DNA from: an uncultured Alphaproteobacteria bacterium
GTDB lineage: Bacteria; Pseudomonadota; Alphaproteobacteria; JAPOUT01; G958296285
DNA: 64,000 bases
NCBI GenBank assembly: GCA_958296285.1
Contig: OY282459.1
Location: 818,367-882,366, forward strand
Direction: 5' to 3'
The translations under genes and the position numbers were made by a program. Numbering within the stretch: position 1 is the stretch's first letter; every line of letters begins with the position of its first letter. The notes below the pieces were generated by a model. That model had not been told where the DNA came from and did not search any database. It saw only the letters and a program-made list of their open reading frames with translations. This document shows positions 50,068 through 60,219 of the stretch, piece by piece.

Positions 50068-52599
50068 TTACGGCTGTGAAAAGATATTTCTAATTTCCTT
50101 CTTTGCCTTTGCCCTCGCCATTATCCTTTTTCGAATCTCCTTGGCGATCTTCTCCCTTACCTCCTTCTCTTTGGGAATGGGAAGCTGGACTTCTCCCAAT
50201 CTGTTCCCAATCGTTGAGAGAGTCGCTTGAACAAAAGTTCTTTCGTCGATTTGCCTCCGAACAATAGGCACATGTAGAAGGTGCAAGAGAAGATATGGGT
50301 TCAGCTTCTTTCGATCTGACGATCTGATTTTCAAGAAGTGGTTCTGCACCAACATTCTCAGGTCGTTCTTTGTTAGTATGATGGATTCTCCGATCCTATA
50401 AGTTCCATCTTTGACAAATAGGATATCCCGCTCTTGCAAATCTTGCTTTCGTTTATATTTGAGATAGGTCATCTCGTCCACCTTTTGGACAGCATCGTTT
50501 CTTGGCTCCCAGCATCCGATGTCAGATGTTCTCAGAAATGGTATATCATCATAAATGCTATACTCCTTAGCAGTTGCGGATTCACCTACGCCCTTTATTT
50601 TTAGAACGCCTTCATCAATTAGACTCCGAACTGTCTTCATTTCGTATTCTCCAGAGTTTTCCATATTACACAGATCCGCGACTGTGTCGGGATTGTAGTA
50701 TCTAGGAACTAGAATACCGTCCTTTAAATCTTGTTCAAGCAAGGTGAACCCAAGGCGGTTAAATCCCTCGATAACCCGGTTTGAGTTTTTCCTATAGATT
50801 TCAGCTGTCTCTGAAAACTCCTCATCCAAAACTTCTTCTTCACCATTGCTTACATAGATTTCCCTCCCCCGCGTGTCGTGACCACACTTTTCGACCACAC
50901 TCATCATTATGGGATAATTCTCCTTCTTATCCCCCTCCCATTTTCTCAATAGAAGGACACTCGTTTTTGTATGAGTATGCGGCATGAAGGTGTTATGTGG
51001 ACAATCAACAACAGCCAAAATTTCTGCCTTATCTTTAATCCACTCACGGATATACCCATCAGTCGGATTGCCAAAAACGCCATCTGGCAAAACAATTGCC
51101 ATTCTCCCGCCATCTTTTAACAAATCCAAACAACGCTCTATAAAGAGGGTTTGTGGTTCGGTTTCTTTAGGTGAGGCAGTTTTCACCACCCACCCATTTT
51201 CATTTTGCACGTCTTCTTTCTGCCTGCTCCATTGCTGAGCAAGTTCATATTGCCCCAATATGCCCTCATCTTTGATTTTTATATTCCTCCCGAAAGGCGG
51301 ATTGGTAAGAATCACATCGTATTGTCTCAGCCTACCGTTCCTGTACAGGATATTGTGTGATGCAGGCTCCCACTCATTAGGGTTTTTTAAACTATTCTCC
51401 CTGACTACCTTACTCTTTCCGTCACCAATAATGGACATATATGCCTTGCATATTCTAACAAGGCTCATCTCCTTATCTATTCCGTAAAAATCCCTGCTCG
51501 CAATTTTGCTTTGCGATTCTTTGAGATTTTCTCCTTGATATTTTGGGTCTTCTGCCATGGTTTTCCACACATGCTCAAGGGCATAAATCAAAAACCCTCC
51601 ACTGCCACAAGCTGGGTCTAAAACCTTCTCTTCTGGTCGAGGGTCAAGCATTTCAACTGCCATTTTTACGACTTGCCGTGGAGTGAAAAACTCGCCTTTC
51701 TCTCCAGCAAACTGCCTCTCTGCAAAAACCTCAAAGGCATCACCAATAACATCCTTATCCGTCTTGTTAAGACTAAACGTTTCAAGCTCTCCAACAACTT
51801 TCCTAACGGATTCGGCATCAAGATCAATACCCTCGTGCTGTTGGAAAATTCCTTCATCAACAAGGCTATTCTTGACTTCCTCCCACAACTTCTCAACATT
51901 TTCTTTTACCTGCTGAGCCGTATCATTGATCCCGACTCTGAATTTAGGTGGTTTATCTTGATAGTGGAGCTCATCGTGAATTTTGCAGAAAATGAGCCGT
52001 GTCATTTCGGCTCCCAGTTTCTCTTTGCTAGAGATATTTGAGTTTGCATAGAGGTGATGGAATATCGTCCGGAAAACAGGCTTCAAGTATCTCACCGGCC
52101 TTAAATCGTTCTTCGTGATTCTGCCAATGTCCTCAAAGGTTTCCCCCTTGCGAGGGATTTGAAAAATATAATCCCGTTTTATCTCGCCAGTTGTTACATC
52201 CCTGTATACATATTCGGTCTGCTTGCCATTAGTCCAAACGCCCCACAAGCAGCAAGTCGCAGACATATAACTCTCCAGTTGTTTCAATCCCCCCCTCTTT
52301 GAAGGGGATTTAGTCTCTACTATTCCCAAAATATCTCTGCTTTGGTTGCGCCTTGTTATATCCGCTGTCTTATAGACAACAATGTCCGCACGCTCACTCC
52401 TATTCTTTCTACTGCGTCTTTCTCCTCTCTGTATCGAAACTTCGATATCCATCTGCTCAAAGCAATAGTCATAGTTGTCACGCAGAATAGTTTCATATTC
52501 TTGGCGCACAGCTTCTTCCGGCTTTCTTATATCAACCAGCTTACCTGTTGCTTTGTCAGGAACATGTCCTTCCTGTAGAGTGGTGGTTTGCTCTTCCAT
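50068..52599 (-). CDS. Single-chain type I-like restriction-modification protein (HsdR_N-like, HsdM, specificity part)
   Basis: An 843-residue protein. The N-terminus has a PD-(D/E)xK domain of the HsdR_N kind (RADIVVYKT with Asp72; GIVETKSP, Glu95 and Lys97); the middle an N6 methylase with DPACGSGG (328-335) and NPPF (433-436) in the gamma order; the end (about 620-843) an S-like target-recognition part with FLRTSDIG and a helical KEKEVREKIAKEIRKR. All three activities in one chain resemble type IIG enzymes. GC is about 40-45% in lines checked, far below the flanks. It begins near arm 52681 and ends 12 bases after the left arm. Confidence 0.82.
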   Translation of the reverse strand: MEEQTTTLQEGHVPDKATGKLVDIRKPEEAVRQEYETILRDNYDYCFEQMDIEVSIQRGERRSRKNRSERADIVVYKTADITRRNQSRDILGIVETKSPSKRGGLKQLESYMSATCCLWGVWTNGKQTEYVYRDVTTGEIKRDYIFQIPRKGETFEDIGRITKNDLRPVRYLKPVFRTIFHHLYANSNISSKEKLGAEMTRLIFCKIHDELHYQDKPPKFRVGINDTAQQVKENVEKLWEEVKNSLVDEGIFQQHEGIDLDAESVRKVVGELETFSLNKTDKDVIGDAFEVFAERQFAGEKGEFFTPRQVVKMAVEMLDPRPEEKVLDPACGSGGFLIYALEHVWKTMAEDPKYQGENLKESQSKIASRDFYGIDKEMSLVRICKAYMSIIGDGKSKVVRENSLKNPNEWEPASHNILYRNGRLRQYDVILTNPPFGRNIKIKDEGILGQYELAQQWSRQKEDVQNENGWVVKTASPKETEPQTLFIERCLDLLKDGGRMAIVLPDGVFGNPTDGYIREWIKDKAEILAVVDCPHNTFMPHTHTKTSVLLLRKWEGDKKENYPIMMSVVEKCGHDTRGREIYVSNGEEEVLDEEFSETAEIYRKNSNRVIEGFNRLGFTLLEQDLKDGILVPRYYNPDTVADLCNMENSGEYEMKTVRSLIDEGVLKIKGVGESATAKEYSIYDDIPFLRTSDIGCWEPRNDAVQKVDEMTYLKYKRKQDLQERDILFVKDGTYRIGESIILTKNDLRMLVQNHFLKIRSSDRKKLNPYLLLHLLHVPIVRRQIDERTFVQATLSTIGNRLGEVQLPIPKEKEVREKIAKEIRKRIMARAKAKKEIRNIFSQP

Positions 52600-52680
52600 C
52601 TCCTGCTCCTTTCCTATCAGTGGCCGCTGACCGAATCAGATGCAGATATTTTGAACCAATTCCCCGCTAGTTTGTCAATC

Positions 52681-52786
52681 GCCTTGCCTCGCTACGCCCG
52701 GCTTTGTTGCGCCACGCCTGCCGACTATAGCGGCGCTCCGCGCCGCTCGGCTTTTCTTGGGGGGCTCGCCCCCCAAACCCCCCTCA
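52681..52786 (-). repeat. Truncated reverse arm, right border of cassette B cargo
   Basis: From within the V1 stem (CGCCTTGCCTCGC...CCTGCCGAC) through the GCGGCG hairpin with its T run, to GGGGGGCTCGCCCCCC and AAACCCCCC. The outer half of the V1 stem and the central palindrome are missing. Confidence 0.75.
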
Positions 52787-52797
52787 CCTAACGCCAA

Positions 52798-53169
52798 TCA
52801 GCCAAAAATGCCGTCGAGCAGAATCCCAACCAAACTCGCCAAAATGAACCCAAACATCCATTTCAACAAAACTATATCCGCTTCTATCTTTCCTATCCTG
52901 ACATCCATCGCCGCAAAACGCCTGTCCATCTCGGCGCGCAAATCCGCAATGCGCTCATTCGTATCAGCCTGCAGAGCCGTCATGCGCGCATTCGTGTCCG
53001 CCTGCAGAGCCGTCATGCGCTCATTGGTCTCACCCTGCATCCGAATCATGTCGGCGCGAAGCTCCCCATAGCGCTCATGACTCGACTCCAAAGCCTCCAC
53101 CGCAGCGGCAGCTTTGTGATCGCTCACCTTCGCCTCTTTCAGCGCATCATAAACCGCGACAAGACTCAT
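52798..53169 (-). CDS. Small coiled-coil membrane protein, paralog 2
   Basis: A 123-residue protein with the same head (MSLVAVYDALKEAKVSD) and C-terminal helix (LLKWMFGFILASLVGIL) as paralog 1. Its middle holds two repeats of MTALQADTNAR in place of the longer MDKRFAEMDAK array. The neighbouring arms match those of paralog 1. Function unknown; constant association with the cassettes suggests a role with the cargo. Confidence 0.75.
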   Translation of the reverse strand: MSLVAVYDALKEAKVSDHKAAAAVEALESSHERYGELRADMIRMQGETNERMTALQADTNARMTALQADTNERIADLRAEMDRRFAAMDVRIGKIEADIVLLKWMFGFILASLVGILLDGIFG

Positions 53170-53231
53170 ATCTTATCTCCTTGCGAGAGAATCTGTGTAG
53201 CATATCTCTCTCTTCTCCGCAATCTTTCAAA

Positions 53232-53306
53232 AGCGCCCGCCGACTATAGCGGGCTTGCGCCCGCTTGCTTTTCGCGGGGGGTGTCGCACCCCCCGCACCC
53301 CCCTTC
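53232..53306 (-). repeat. Partial reverse arm
   Basis: CGCCCGCCGAC, the AGCGGGC...GCCCGCT hairpin, then GCGGGGGGTGTCGCACCCCCCGC and ACCCCCCTTCACC, a variant cap. Confidence 0.75.
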
Positions 53307-53317
53307 ACCTTAAGCTT

Positions 53318-54367
<1,050 letters not shown>

Positions 54368-54376
54368 TTAGAGAAA

Positions 54377-54500
54377 AAGGGGGGTGTGGGGGGCGAAGCC
54401 CCCCGCGAGAAAGGGGGGATCGGGGGGAATCCCCCCGAAAAGTCGGCGGGCGAGAGCGAGACGAAGTCCACAAGCCCGAAGGGCGCAGTGAAACGAAGAA
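54377..54500 (+). repeat. Forward arm, left border of cassette C
   Basis: AAGGGGGGTGTGGGGGG, GGGGGG CGAAG CCCCCC, CGGGGGGAATCCCCCCG and GTCGGCGGGC (54442-54451), then a degraded remainder that lacks the closing stem half. Confidence 0.8.
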
Positions 54501-54513
54501 GGCGCAGATTCGT

Positions 54514-54777
54514 TTAGGAAGCTAGTCTGAGAAGGATTGCGCCTGTCATGGTTAGGTTTGCCAGTGCCAAGGCGATAGAAACTCCGACCATCCATGCCAA
54601 CAGAGTGACTCGCCCTCGCGTTTCCACCATCTCGGTTTGGAGGTTTCCGATTCGCTCTTCTATGTTCCGCAGACGTTGTTCGTCTCGGCTGGCTTCCAGC
54701 GCTTCTATGGCGGCGGTGGCTTTGTGGTCGCTGATTTTTGCTTCTTTGAGAGCGTCGTAGACCGCGACAAGGCTCAT
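54514..54777 (-). CDS. Small coiled-coil membrane protein, paralog 3
   Basis: An 87-residue protein with the same head (MSLVAVYDALKEAKISD), no 11-residue repeats, a short coiled part and a different C-terminal hydrophobic helix (LLAWMVGVSIALALANL). Over the 68 bp encoding the first residues it differs from paralog 1 by 16 bases; every transition is A-to-G or C-to-T on the plus strand. It is therefore informative about the mutation bias outside the arms. Confidence 0.75.
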   Translation of the reverse strand: MSLVAVYDALKEAKISDHKATAAIEALEASRDEQRLRNIEERIGNLQTEMVETRGRVTLLAWMVGVSIALALANLTMTGAILLRLAS

Positions 54778-54829
54778 GATTGTCTCCTTCTGTTTTTTTG
54801 ATCATAGCGCTTTCCTGTCTTTTTCCGCA

Positions 54830-54888
54830 ATCCCCCGAAAAGCCAGCGCCCGCCGACACCCTTGCAACGCATGAGTTCTTGCGAGCAG
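54830..54888 (+). repeat. Fragment of a forward arm before the KAP gene
   Basis: CCCCCGAAAAGCCAGCGCCCGCCGAC followed by a diverged version of the central palindrome (GAGTTCTTGCGAGCAG). The rest of the arm is deleted. Confidence 0.6.
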
Positions 54889-54943
54889 AAAGTTTGGCGG
54901 TCTTGCGCGGCAGTTATGTCCGTGCGAGAGTTAACAGAGAAGC

Positions 54944-57112
54944 ATGGCTAAAGAGGCAAAATATAAACTCCAAGGTGACGCGCCGCTCCGCGACCCGAAA
55001 GATGATCTCTTGGGTCACGCGAAATTTGCCAAAGATTTAGCAGAAAGCATTATCGGTCTTAAGCCACCAGAGGACAGAAGCTTCGTCTATGGTCTTTACG
55101 GCAAATGGGGGGCAGGCAAAAGCACTGTGCTCAATTTCGCTGAACATTACATCAATAAGAGTAATCAAAAGAACGGCAAGTCAAAGATTGTAGTCTTTAA
55201 GTTCAATCCGTGGATGTTCTCGGGGTCGGAGAATCTCACGAGGGTTTATTTTGAACAGCTGCACGTCAGACTAAACAAGGAAGGAAAATTTTGGAAAAGG
55301 GTTTCACAAAAAATCGCACAATTGAGTATGGTGGCTGCCCCTGTTGTTGGGGAGATACTCATTCCGAGTTCTGGAGTCCTTATAACGGGGGTTGCAAAGA
55401 ATGGTTCCCCCGCTGATAGACAAGAAAAATCTGATCAAGACCTTCACCATGCGAAAGAAAGCATTGCCGATGCGTTGAGAAATCAGGACGACAAGATTCT
55501 AGTGATTATAGACGATCTGGATCGGCTTTTTAAAAAGGAAATCAGACAGATCATAAGAGTGATTAAGGCGGTGTGTGATTTCCCGAATATCATTTATCTA
55601 ATCGCCTGCGATTCGGAGAAGGTCGCTAGCGCTCTCAGTGATAAGAAGGAGGAAGTCGACGATGGTTATGATTACCTAGAAAAAATCGTGCAGCTCTCCT
55701 ATAACCTCCCCAATCCCGACTGGGCAAGATTGTACAATCTTTTCTTCGAGAATTTGGATTCCATATTTGGGCATGGAAACCATTATGACGACAAGGATTT
55801 GATCCAACTCAGTTCCTGGATGTCGAATGATTTTCGTATGGGTTTTGGCCAGTGCCTTAAAAATTTCAGAAATGTAAAGGCTCTCATCAATTCCATTGTA
55901 GCATGTTATCCTCTAGTTCGGGGTGAGGCGCATATCAAGGATTTTGTTGAGGTTCAAGCGCTTCGCGTATTTTATCAACAGGCGTATCAGTGGGTAGGTA
56001 ACAATAAGAATCTTTTCACGGGTTCTGCCGACCCCTTGCTTGGAGGCGATGAGCAAAAACAAAGAGAAAGAAAGATGAAATTATACGAGCCTTTGCATCA
56101 ATTGTTTAGTGAAAACGAGACTGGTAAAAGGGATGTTTGCCAAGCATTGATAAAAAGGTTATTCCCAGAATATAAGAAAGCCTTCCGTTCCCATGTGGGA
56201 AGTGACGTTCAGAAATGGAACAGCGAGCACAGAATATGCAGTCCAGAATGGTTTGATCTCTACTTTAGACTCTCCATACCAGAGGGGGCTTTTGGTTTCA
56301 AGGAGATAAGGGATATTGTCGCTTTGGCAGATCGCCCGACTGAGTTAAAGGACAAGCTAAGTTCTCTCATAAAAGAAGGACGCCATCGGAAATTCCTCCA
56401 AGAATTAAAGACTCATCCCGAAGAAGAGATTCCCACGCCGAAAATCCAACCTTTGCTTCAAGCCATTTTGGACTCAAGTAGCGAGGAGCTAGAAAAAGTG
56501 CCGACCGATGGAAAACACGACCCAATCTCTGAGTGGAACGGCATATTAGGGAACGTGCAGCTCGTTCTTAATAGATTCATAGAGCGTCTTGATAGCGAGG
56601 AGGAGAGGTTTCACCTTCTCAAGACGATTTTTGGAAACTCTGAATCCATATCCATTGTAGTGATGTTAGCGTATCATGTTTTATCAGCGGAAGATAATGA
56701 AGACAATATTGTCACTCCCTCTCACGCTCGAGAAATTGAATCTTTGCTTCTGGATCGGATCAGAGAATCCGCAAATAATAACTGCCTTCCTCATACTCCC
56801 TTCTTTATCAGCATTCTTCATCATCCCTGGCAAAAATGGGGGACAGAAAGAGAGGTGAGGGAATATGTCGCAAAACTGACAACTTCTGACAAGGGGATCC
56901 TTCTTTTTCTAATAGGCCACAGAGGCTCAGGAGATCGGCTCGAGAGCATAGAAAAGCTTATGGGAGGAAAGCATATGCTAGAAAAATTGGTTGGGAAGGC
57001 GCGCATAATTCTAGCCGAGAACGATCAACTAACGCAGTTTGAGAGGGAAGTTCTCCAGGCGCTCATAGATCAAAAGGATAATTCCGAAAACTATCGGCGA
57101 TATCATAACTAG
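54944..57112 (+). CDS. KAP-family P-loop NTPase, defence-associated
   Basis: A 722-residue protein: Walker A GKWGAGKST (53-61), FNPWMF (87-92), Walker B ILVIIDDLDRL (185-195) and a hydrophobic stretch (about 127-151) between them where KAP proteins usually carry membrane helices. KAP NTPases are common in defence islands and in membrane-linked effector systems. Mixed, lower-GC composition than its surroundings. No clear ribosome site at the ATG, but AGAGA precedes it. It ends 38 bases before the right arm, whose hairpin may terminate it. Confidence 0.82.
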   Translation: MAKEAKYKLQGDAPLRDPKDDLLGHAKFAKDLAESIIGLKPPEDRSFVYGLYGKWGAGKSTVLNFAEHYINKSNQKNGKSKIVVFKFNPWMFSGSENLTRVYFEQLHVRLNKEGKFWKRVSQKIAQLSMVAAPVVGEILIPSSGVLITGVAKNGSPADRQEKSDQDLHHAKESIADALRNQDDKILVIIDDLDRLFKKEIRQIIRVIKAVCDFPNIIYLIACDSEKVASALSDKKEEVDDGYDYLEKIVQLSYNLPNPDWARLYNLFFENLDSIFGHGNHYDDKDLIQLSSWMSNDFRMGFGQCLKNFRNVKALINSIVACYPLVRGEAHIKDFVEVQALRVFYQQAYQWVGNNKNLFTGSADPLLGGDEQKQRERKMKLYEPLHQLFSENETGKRDVCQALIKRLFPEYKKAFRSHVGSDVQKWNSEHRICSPEWFDLYFRLSIPEGAFGFKEIRDIVALADRPTELKDKLSSLIKEGRHRKFLQELKTHPEEEIPTPKIQPLLQAILDSSSEELEKVPTDGKHDPISEWNGILGNVQLVLNRFIERLDSEEERFHLLKTIFGNSESISIVVMLAYHVLSAEDNEDNIVTPSHAREIESLLLDRIRESANNNCLPHTPFFISILHHPWQKWGTEREVREYVAKLTTSDKGILLFLIGHRGSGDRLESIEKLMGGKHMLEKLVGKARIILAENDQLTQFEREVLQALIDQKDNSENYRRYHN

Positions 57113-57150
57113 CTCACGAAAATATCGCTCGTGCATAGCTTACCTACATT

Positions 57151-57403
57151 GCAAGAGCTCTTGTAGCAGGGGGGTCGGCGGGCTTCTCGCAGACTCGTCT
57201 CGCTACGCTCGCCTCGTCTGCTTCGTTGCGCCACGCCCGCCGACTCGTAGGCTGCCTTCGGCAGCCTTGTTTTTCTTGGGGGGCTAGCCCCCCAAACCCC
57301 CCTTCACCTTCAGCTTCTATGCATTAGTTCCCCTGCGGCAAAAACAAGCGCCTATCCATGAAAAAGATGCCTGTCGCGGCAGCGACCCCCCCAAACCCCC
57401 CTT
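57151..57403 (-). repeat. Reverse V1 arm with tail, right border of cassette C
   Basis: GCAAGAGCTCTTG (57151-57163), AGCAGGGGGGTCGGCGGGC, the V1 stem to CGCCCGCCGAC, a GGCTGCC/GGCAGCC hairpin with T run, GGGGGGCTAGCCCCCC, then the tail and a second CCCCCCAAACCCCCCTT end. Confidence 0.85.
57250..57274 (+). terminator. Intrinsic terminator after the KAP gene
   Basis: GGCTGCC and GGCAGCC pair around TTC, followed by TTGTTTTT. It is the right-cap hairpin of the repeat family and would end rightward transcription from the KAP gene. Confidence 0.7.
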
Positions 57404-57407
57404 TACC

Positions 57408-58334
57408 TTAAGCTTCTGCACTACGAGACAAACCCAAAGCCTCACAAAACTCCCTAACAAAATCCCCCTGATTCAAAGTATAGATATGAAAATGACGCGA
57501 CCCGCCCGCAATCAACCGCTCGCACTGCTCAACCGCAAGCCGAACCGCCAAAGAACGCCGCGAAGCCAAACTATCCCCAAAAACCTCATGAGCCCTCCGC
57601 AACCAACCAGGAACAGAAGCCCCACACTTCCCAGCCATCCGAACAATCCCAGAAAAATTCGTCGTCGGTATGATCCCATGAACAATCGGAACCTCAATCC
57701 CCGCCAACCTCACACGCTCCAAATAACGCAAATGACAATCCGTATCAAAAACAAACTGCGTGATCGCACGACACGCCCCCGCCTCAACCTTCCGCTTCAA
57801 TAAATCAATCCCCTCATCCACAGACGCCGACTCCGGATGCCTCTCAGGATAAGCGCTGACGCTGACGTCAAAATCGCCAACCCCCCTTATCGCCCGAATG
57901 AAATCCGGCGTGGAAGCGAAACCATCATCCCGAGCCGCATAAGACGCCATGTCAGGCATGTCGCCCCGAAGCGCCACAATCCGATCCACCCCCATCTCCT
58001 TATAAAAACGAACCGCCCGAAGAAGAGCCTCCCGCGAAGAGCCGGCGCATGTCATATGCGGCGCGACCGGAATATCCGTCTCGCCGCGCAAGCGCTCTAT
58101 AACCCGCCGCGTCCGCGCGATCGGATGCTCGCCCCCCGCGCCCCCCGATCCAAACGCCCCCTGCGTCACCGAAATGAACGCAGGCGACCATGCCGAGAAA
58201 CCTCGGACAGCCTCCCAAAGACGCGCCTCCATCTCAGACTTCTTCGGCGGAAAAACCTCAAAAGACACGACAAGAGAACGCAAAGCGTCTCCGCTCTGCT
58301 CCCTATAGGACGAGGCTGAACGGCGCTCTTCCAC
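57408..58334 (-). CDS. metF: Methylenetetrahydrofolate reductase
   Basis: A 308-residue FAD enzyme making 5-methyl-THF: VVSFEVFPPKKSEMEARLW (Glu), FISVTQGAFG, HMTCAGSSREALL, IVALRGDMPDM, VSAYPERHPES and ITQFVFDTDCHL. The start codon is a GTG at 58334. The plus strand over its 3' part is A+C-rich (57421-57480: A25 C21 T9 G5), the right-flank bias of cassette C, and returns to normal toward 58000. Confidence 0.93.
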   Translation of the reverse strand: MEERRSASSYREQSGDALRSLVVSFEVFPPKKSEMEARLWEAVRGFSAWSPAFISVTQGAFGSGGAGGEHPIARTRRVIERLRGETDIPVAPHMTCAGSSREALLRAVRFYKEMGVDRIVALRGDMPDMASYAARDDGFASTPDFIRAIRGVGDFDVSVSAYPERHPESASVDEGIDLLKRKVEAGACRAITQFVFDTDCHLRYLERVRLAGIEVPIVHGIIPTTNFSGIVRMAGKCGASVPGWLRRAHEVFGDSLASRRSLAVRLAVEQCERLIAGGSRHFHIYTLNQGDFVREFCEALGLSRSAEA

Positions 58335-58342
58335 AGAAAAAC

Positions 58343-60121
58343 TTAATCGCCAAAGCCTTCGCGCCGATGAACGACGCGCCCGCCCATCATCGTCATGTCC
58401 ACCTGAATGGCATGAATGCGGCGCGGGGCTTCACGGAAAATGTCGCGCGACAGAACGATAAGATCGGCATATTTGCCGGGCGCGATCGTGCCAATCACCC
58501 TCTCAAGACGAAGCTGCCTCGCCCCTTGGAGAGTATAGCCTTTGAGAAGACGCTCCAACGCCATGCGCTGATCGGCGGGCGGAAGAGGCGCGGCTTCGGT
58601 CTCGCCGGGCGCGCGGCGCGTCATCCCAATCTCTATGCCGTAAAGAGGCGCGGCTTCAAGGAAGGGAAGACCGGTCGCGGGATAGTCTGACGCGAAAGCC
58701 ACGATCGGCGCCGCCTCCCAAAGATCCCGAAGAAGCATGACCCGCGCGCCCCTTTCCTCATCCATCAGTTTGGAATAAAGCGCAAGAGTCCCCGAAAGAT
58801 CGTGCGCCCAATGGGGAGTCGTCTGAATCGTCACGTCCAGCGCTTTCAGACGCCTCAAATCTTCAGGCGCGATGAGCATCGCATGGGCGAGCGTCAGGAG
58901 ACTTTGAGAGCGGGAAGAGCCGGAAAGATTTTTCCGCGCCGCCGCGATCGCGTCCAGCGAAACGCGAGACGCCCGATCGCCAATCGCATGGATATGAACG
59001 TCCAAAGAGGCGCGCATCATCGCTTCCAAAAGCCGCGAGAGAGGCTTCGCCTCAAGAAGAACCGCGCCCGCGCCGCCAGAGGCGTAAGGCGTCAAAAGAG
59101 CCGCCGTCTCGCCTTCAATCGTCCCGTCCTGCGGAATCTTGGCCGTTCGGATGTCTATCAGATCGGAGGCGTAGCGGCGGCGCATCTTCAAGATGCTTTC
59201 CGCCATCTCGCCCCCGTCTCGCGCTCTGTCGTTCAGATAGAGGCTCGCATGATAGCGCATCGGGAGTTTGCCGTCTTTTTCCATCGCGCGCAGAGCCTTG
59301 AGAGCGTTCTCCACAAGGCTGTCGCCCCCCGGAATCCCGGCGTCAAAGACCGAGGTGATCCCCATCGCCGAGAGCCGCGGCAGGATGGACGCGAAAGCCG
59401 CGCGGAAATCCTCCTCCGATCCAACGCCGAAGCGCGGAAGCAGCGGCCAGAACGCGCCGCCTTCCACCATCCATCCTGTCGGATCGCCCTTTTTGTCGCG
59501 CTGGTAGTAATGAACGCCGGGCAAAGGATCGGGCGTCTCTTTCGTGATGCCGCCGACCTCCAACGCTTCGCTGTTCAGCCACGCGCTGTGCGCGTCAAGC
59601 GCGATCAGCATGACGGGGCGATCGGAGACGATTTTGTCCAAATCCTCGCGGTGCGGACCCTTGACGCCCGCTTTGTTGATCTGCGTGTTGAGCGCGCTCG
59701 GAAAACCGAAGCCGAAGAGAACCTTCTCGTCAGGATGCGCCTCGGCGTAAGATTTGAGCGCGGCTTGGACTTCGGCGATCGTCCGTGTTCCGATGACGGA
59801 AAGTTTGGAGATCAACAGCCCGGCGACCGCCGGATGAATATGGCTTTCCACAAAGCCCGGCAAGAGCGCTCTGCCGCGCAAATCTATGCGCCGCGCCTCT
59901 TTGGAGGCGCGGCGCGCGGCTTCGTCATTGTCGCCGACATAAAGAATGCGCCGATCGCGCGTCAGAACGGCTTCGGCGCGAGGGCGCGCGGCGTCTCCTG
60001 TCCAAACCACGCCATTGAAAAACAAGGTTTCGTCAGCAGAGGCGAGGGCCGGCGCGCCCATAGCGAAAAGCGCGCTTATCAGAAACGCGCCTCTCCATCT
60101 CAACCGGCTCGCGCCGCCCAT
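58343..60121 (-). CDS. Exported amidohydrolase (YtcJ-like)
   Basis: A 592-residue protein with a signal peptide (LRWRGAFLISALFAMGAPAL) and ALASADETLF after it, RALLPGFVESHIHPAV (HxH metal site), VFDAGIPGG, IHAIGDRA and LAHAMLIAPEDL, then GTIAPGKYADLIVL. It matches YtcJ-type amidohydrolases, normally cytosolic, so the leader is a notable variation. GGGAGG precedes the ATG at 60121; an in-frame ATG at 60172 is in the promoter region. Confidence 0.83.
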   Translation of the reverse strand: MGGASRLRWRGAFLISALFAMGAPALASADETLFFNGVVWTGDAARPRAEAVLTRDRRILYVGDNDEAARRASKEARRIDLRGRALLPGFVESHIHPAVAGLLISKLSVIGTRTIAEVQAALKSYAEAHPDEKVLFGFGFPSALNTQINKAGVKGPHREDLDKIVSDRPVMLIALDAHSAWLNSEALEVGGITKETPDPLPGVHYYQRDKKGDPTGWMVEGGAFWPLLPRFGVGSEEDFRAAFASILPRLSAMGITSVFDAGIPGGDSLVENALKALRAMEKDGKLPMRYHASLYLNDRARDGGEMAESILKMRRRYASDLIDIRTAKIPQDGTIEGETAALLTPYASGGAGAVLLEAKPLSRLLEAMMRASLDVHIHAIGDRASRVSLDAIAAARKNLSGSSRSQSLLTLAHAMLIAPEDLRRLKALDVTIQTTPHWAHDLSGTLALYSKLMDEERGARVMLLRDLWEAAPIVAFASDYPATGLPFLEAAPLYGIEIGMTRRAPGETEAAPLPPADQRMALERLLKGYTLQGARQLRLERVIGTIAPGKYADLIVLSRDIFREAPRRIHAIQVDMTMMGGRVVHRREGFGD

Positions 60122-60219
60122 TTCACGCCTCCCTTCGGATTTCAAAACACTATACGCCCGCCCCCATTCCATGTATAGATGGCAAGACTTTTCTTCCGTG
60201 CGGGAGCAGGATCATCGCC

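Larger units (their letters stand above)
49914..53306. mobile_element. Repeat-bordered cassette B (nuclease-methylase-specificity fusion)
   Basis: A forward V1 arm (49914-50056), the low-GC R-M-S fusion gene, a truncated reverse arm (52681-52786), a coiled-coil gene (52798-53169) and a partial reverse arm (53232-53306). Same order as cassette A with a different cargo, so the arms are the constant part and the cargo is exchanged. No recombinase seen. Confidence 0.55.
54377..57403. mobile_element. Repeat-bordered cassette C (KAP NTPase)
   Basis: A forward arm (54377-54500), coiled-coil paralog 3, a forward arm fragment (54830-54888), the KAP gene and a complete reverse arm with tail (57151-57403). 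Unlike A and B the coiled-coil gene is left of the cargo. The central CAAGAGCTCTTG palindrome is whole at the right junction. Confidence 0.5.
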
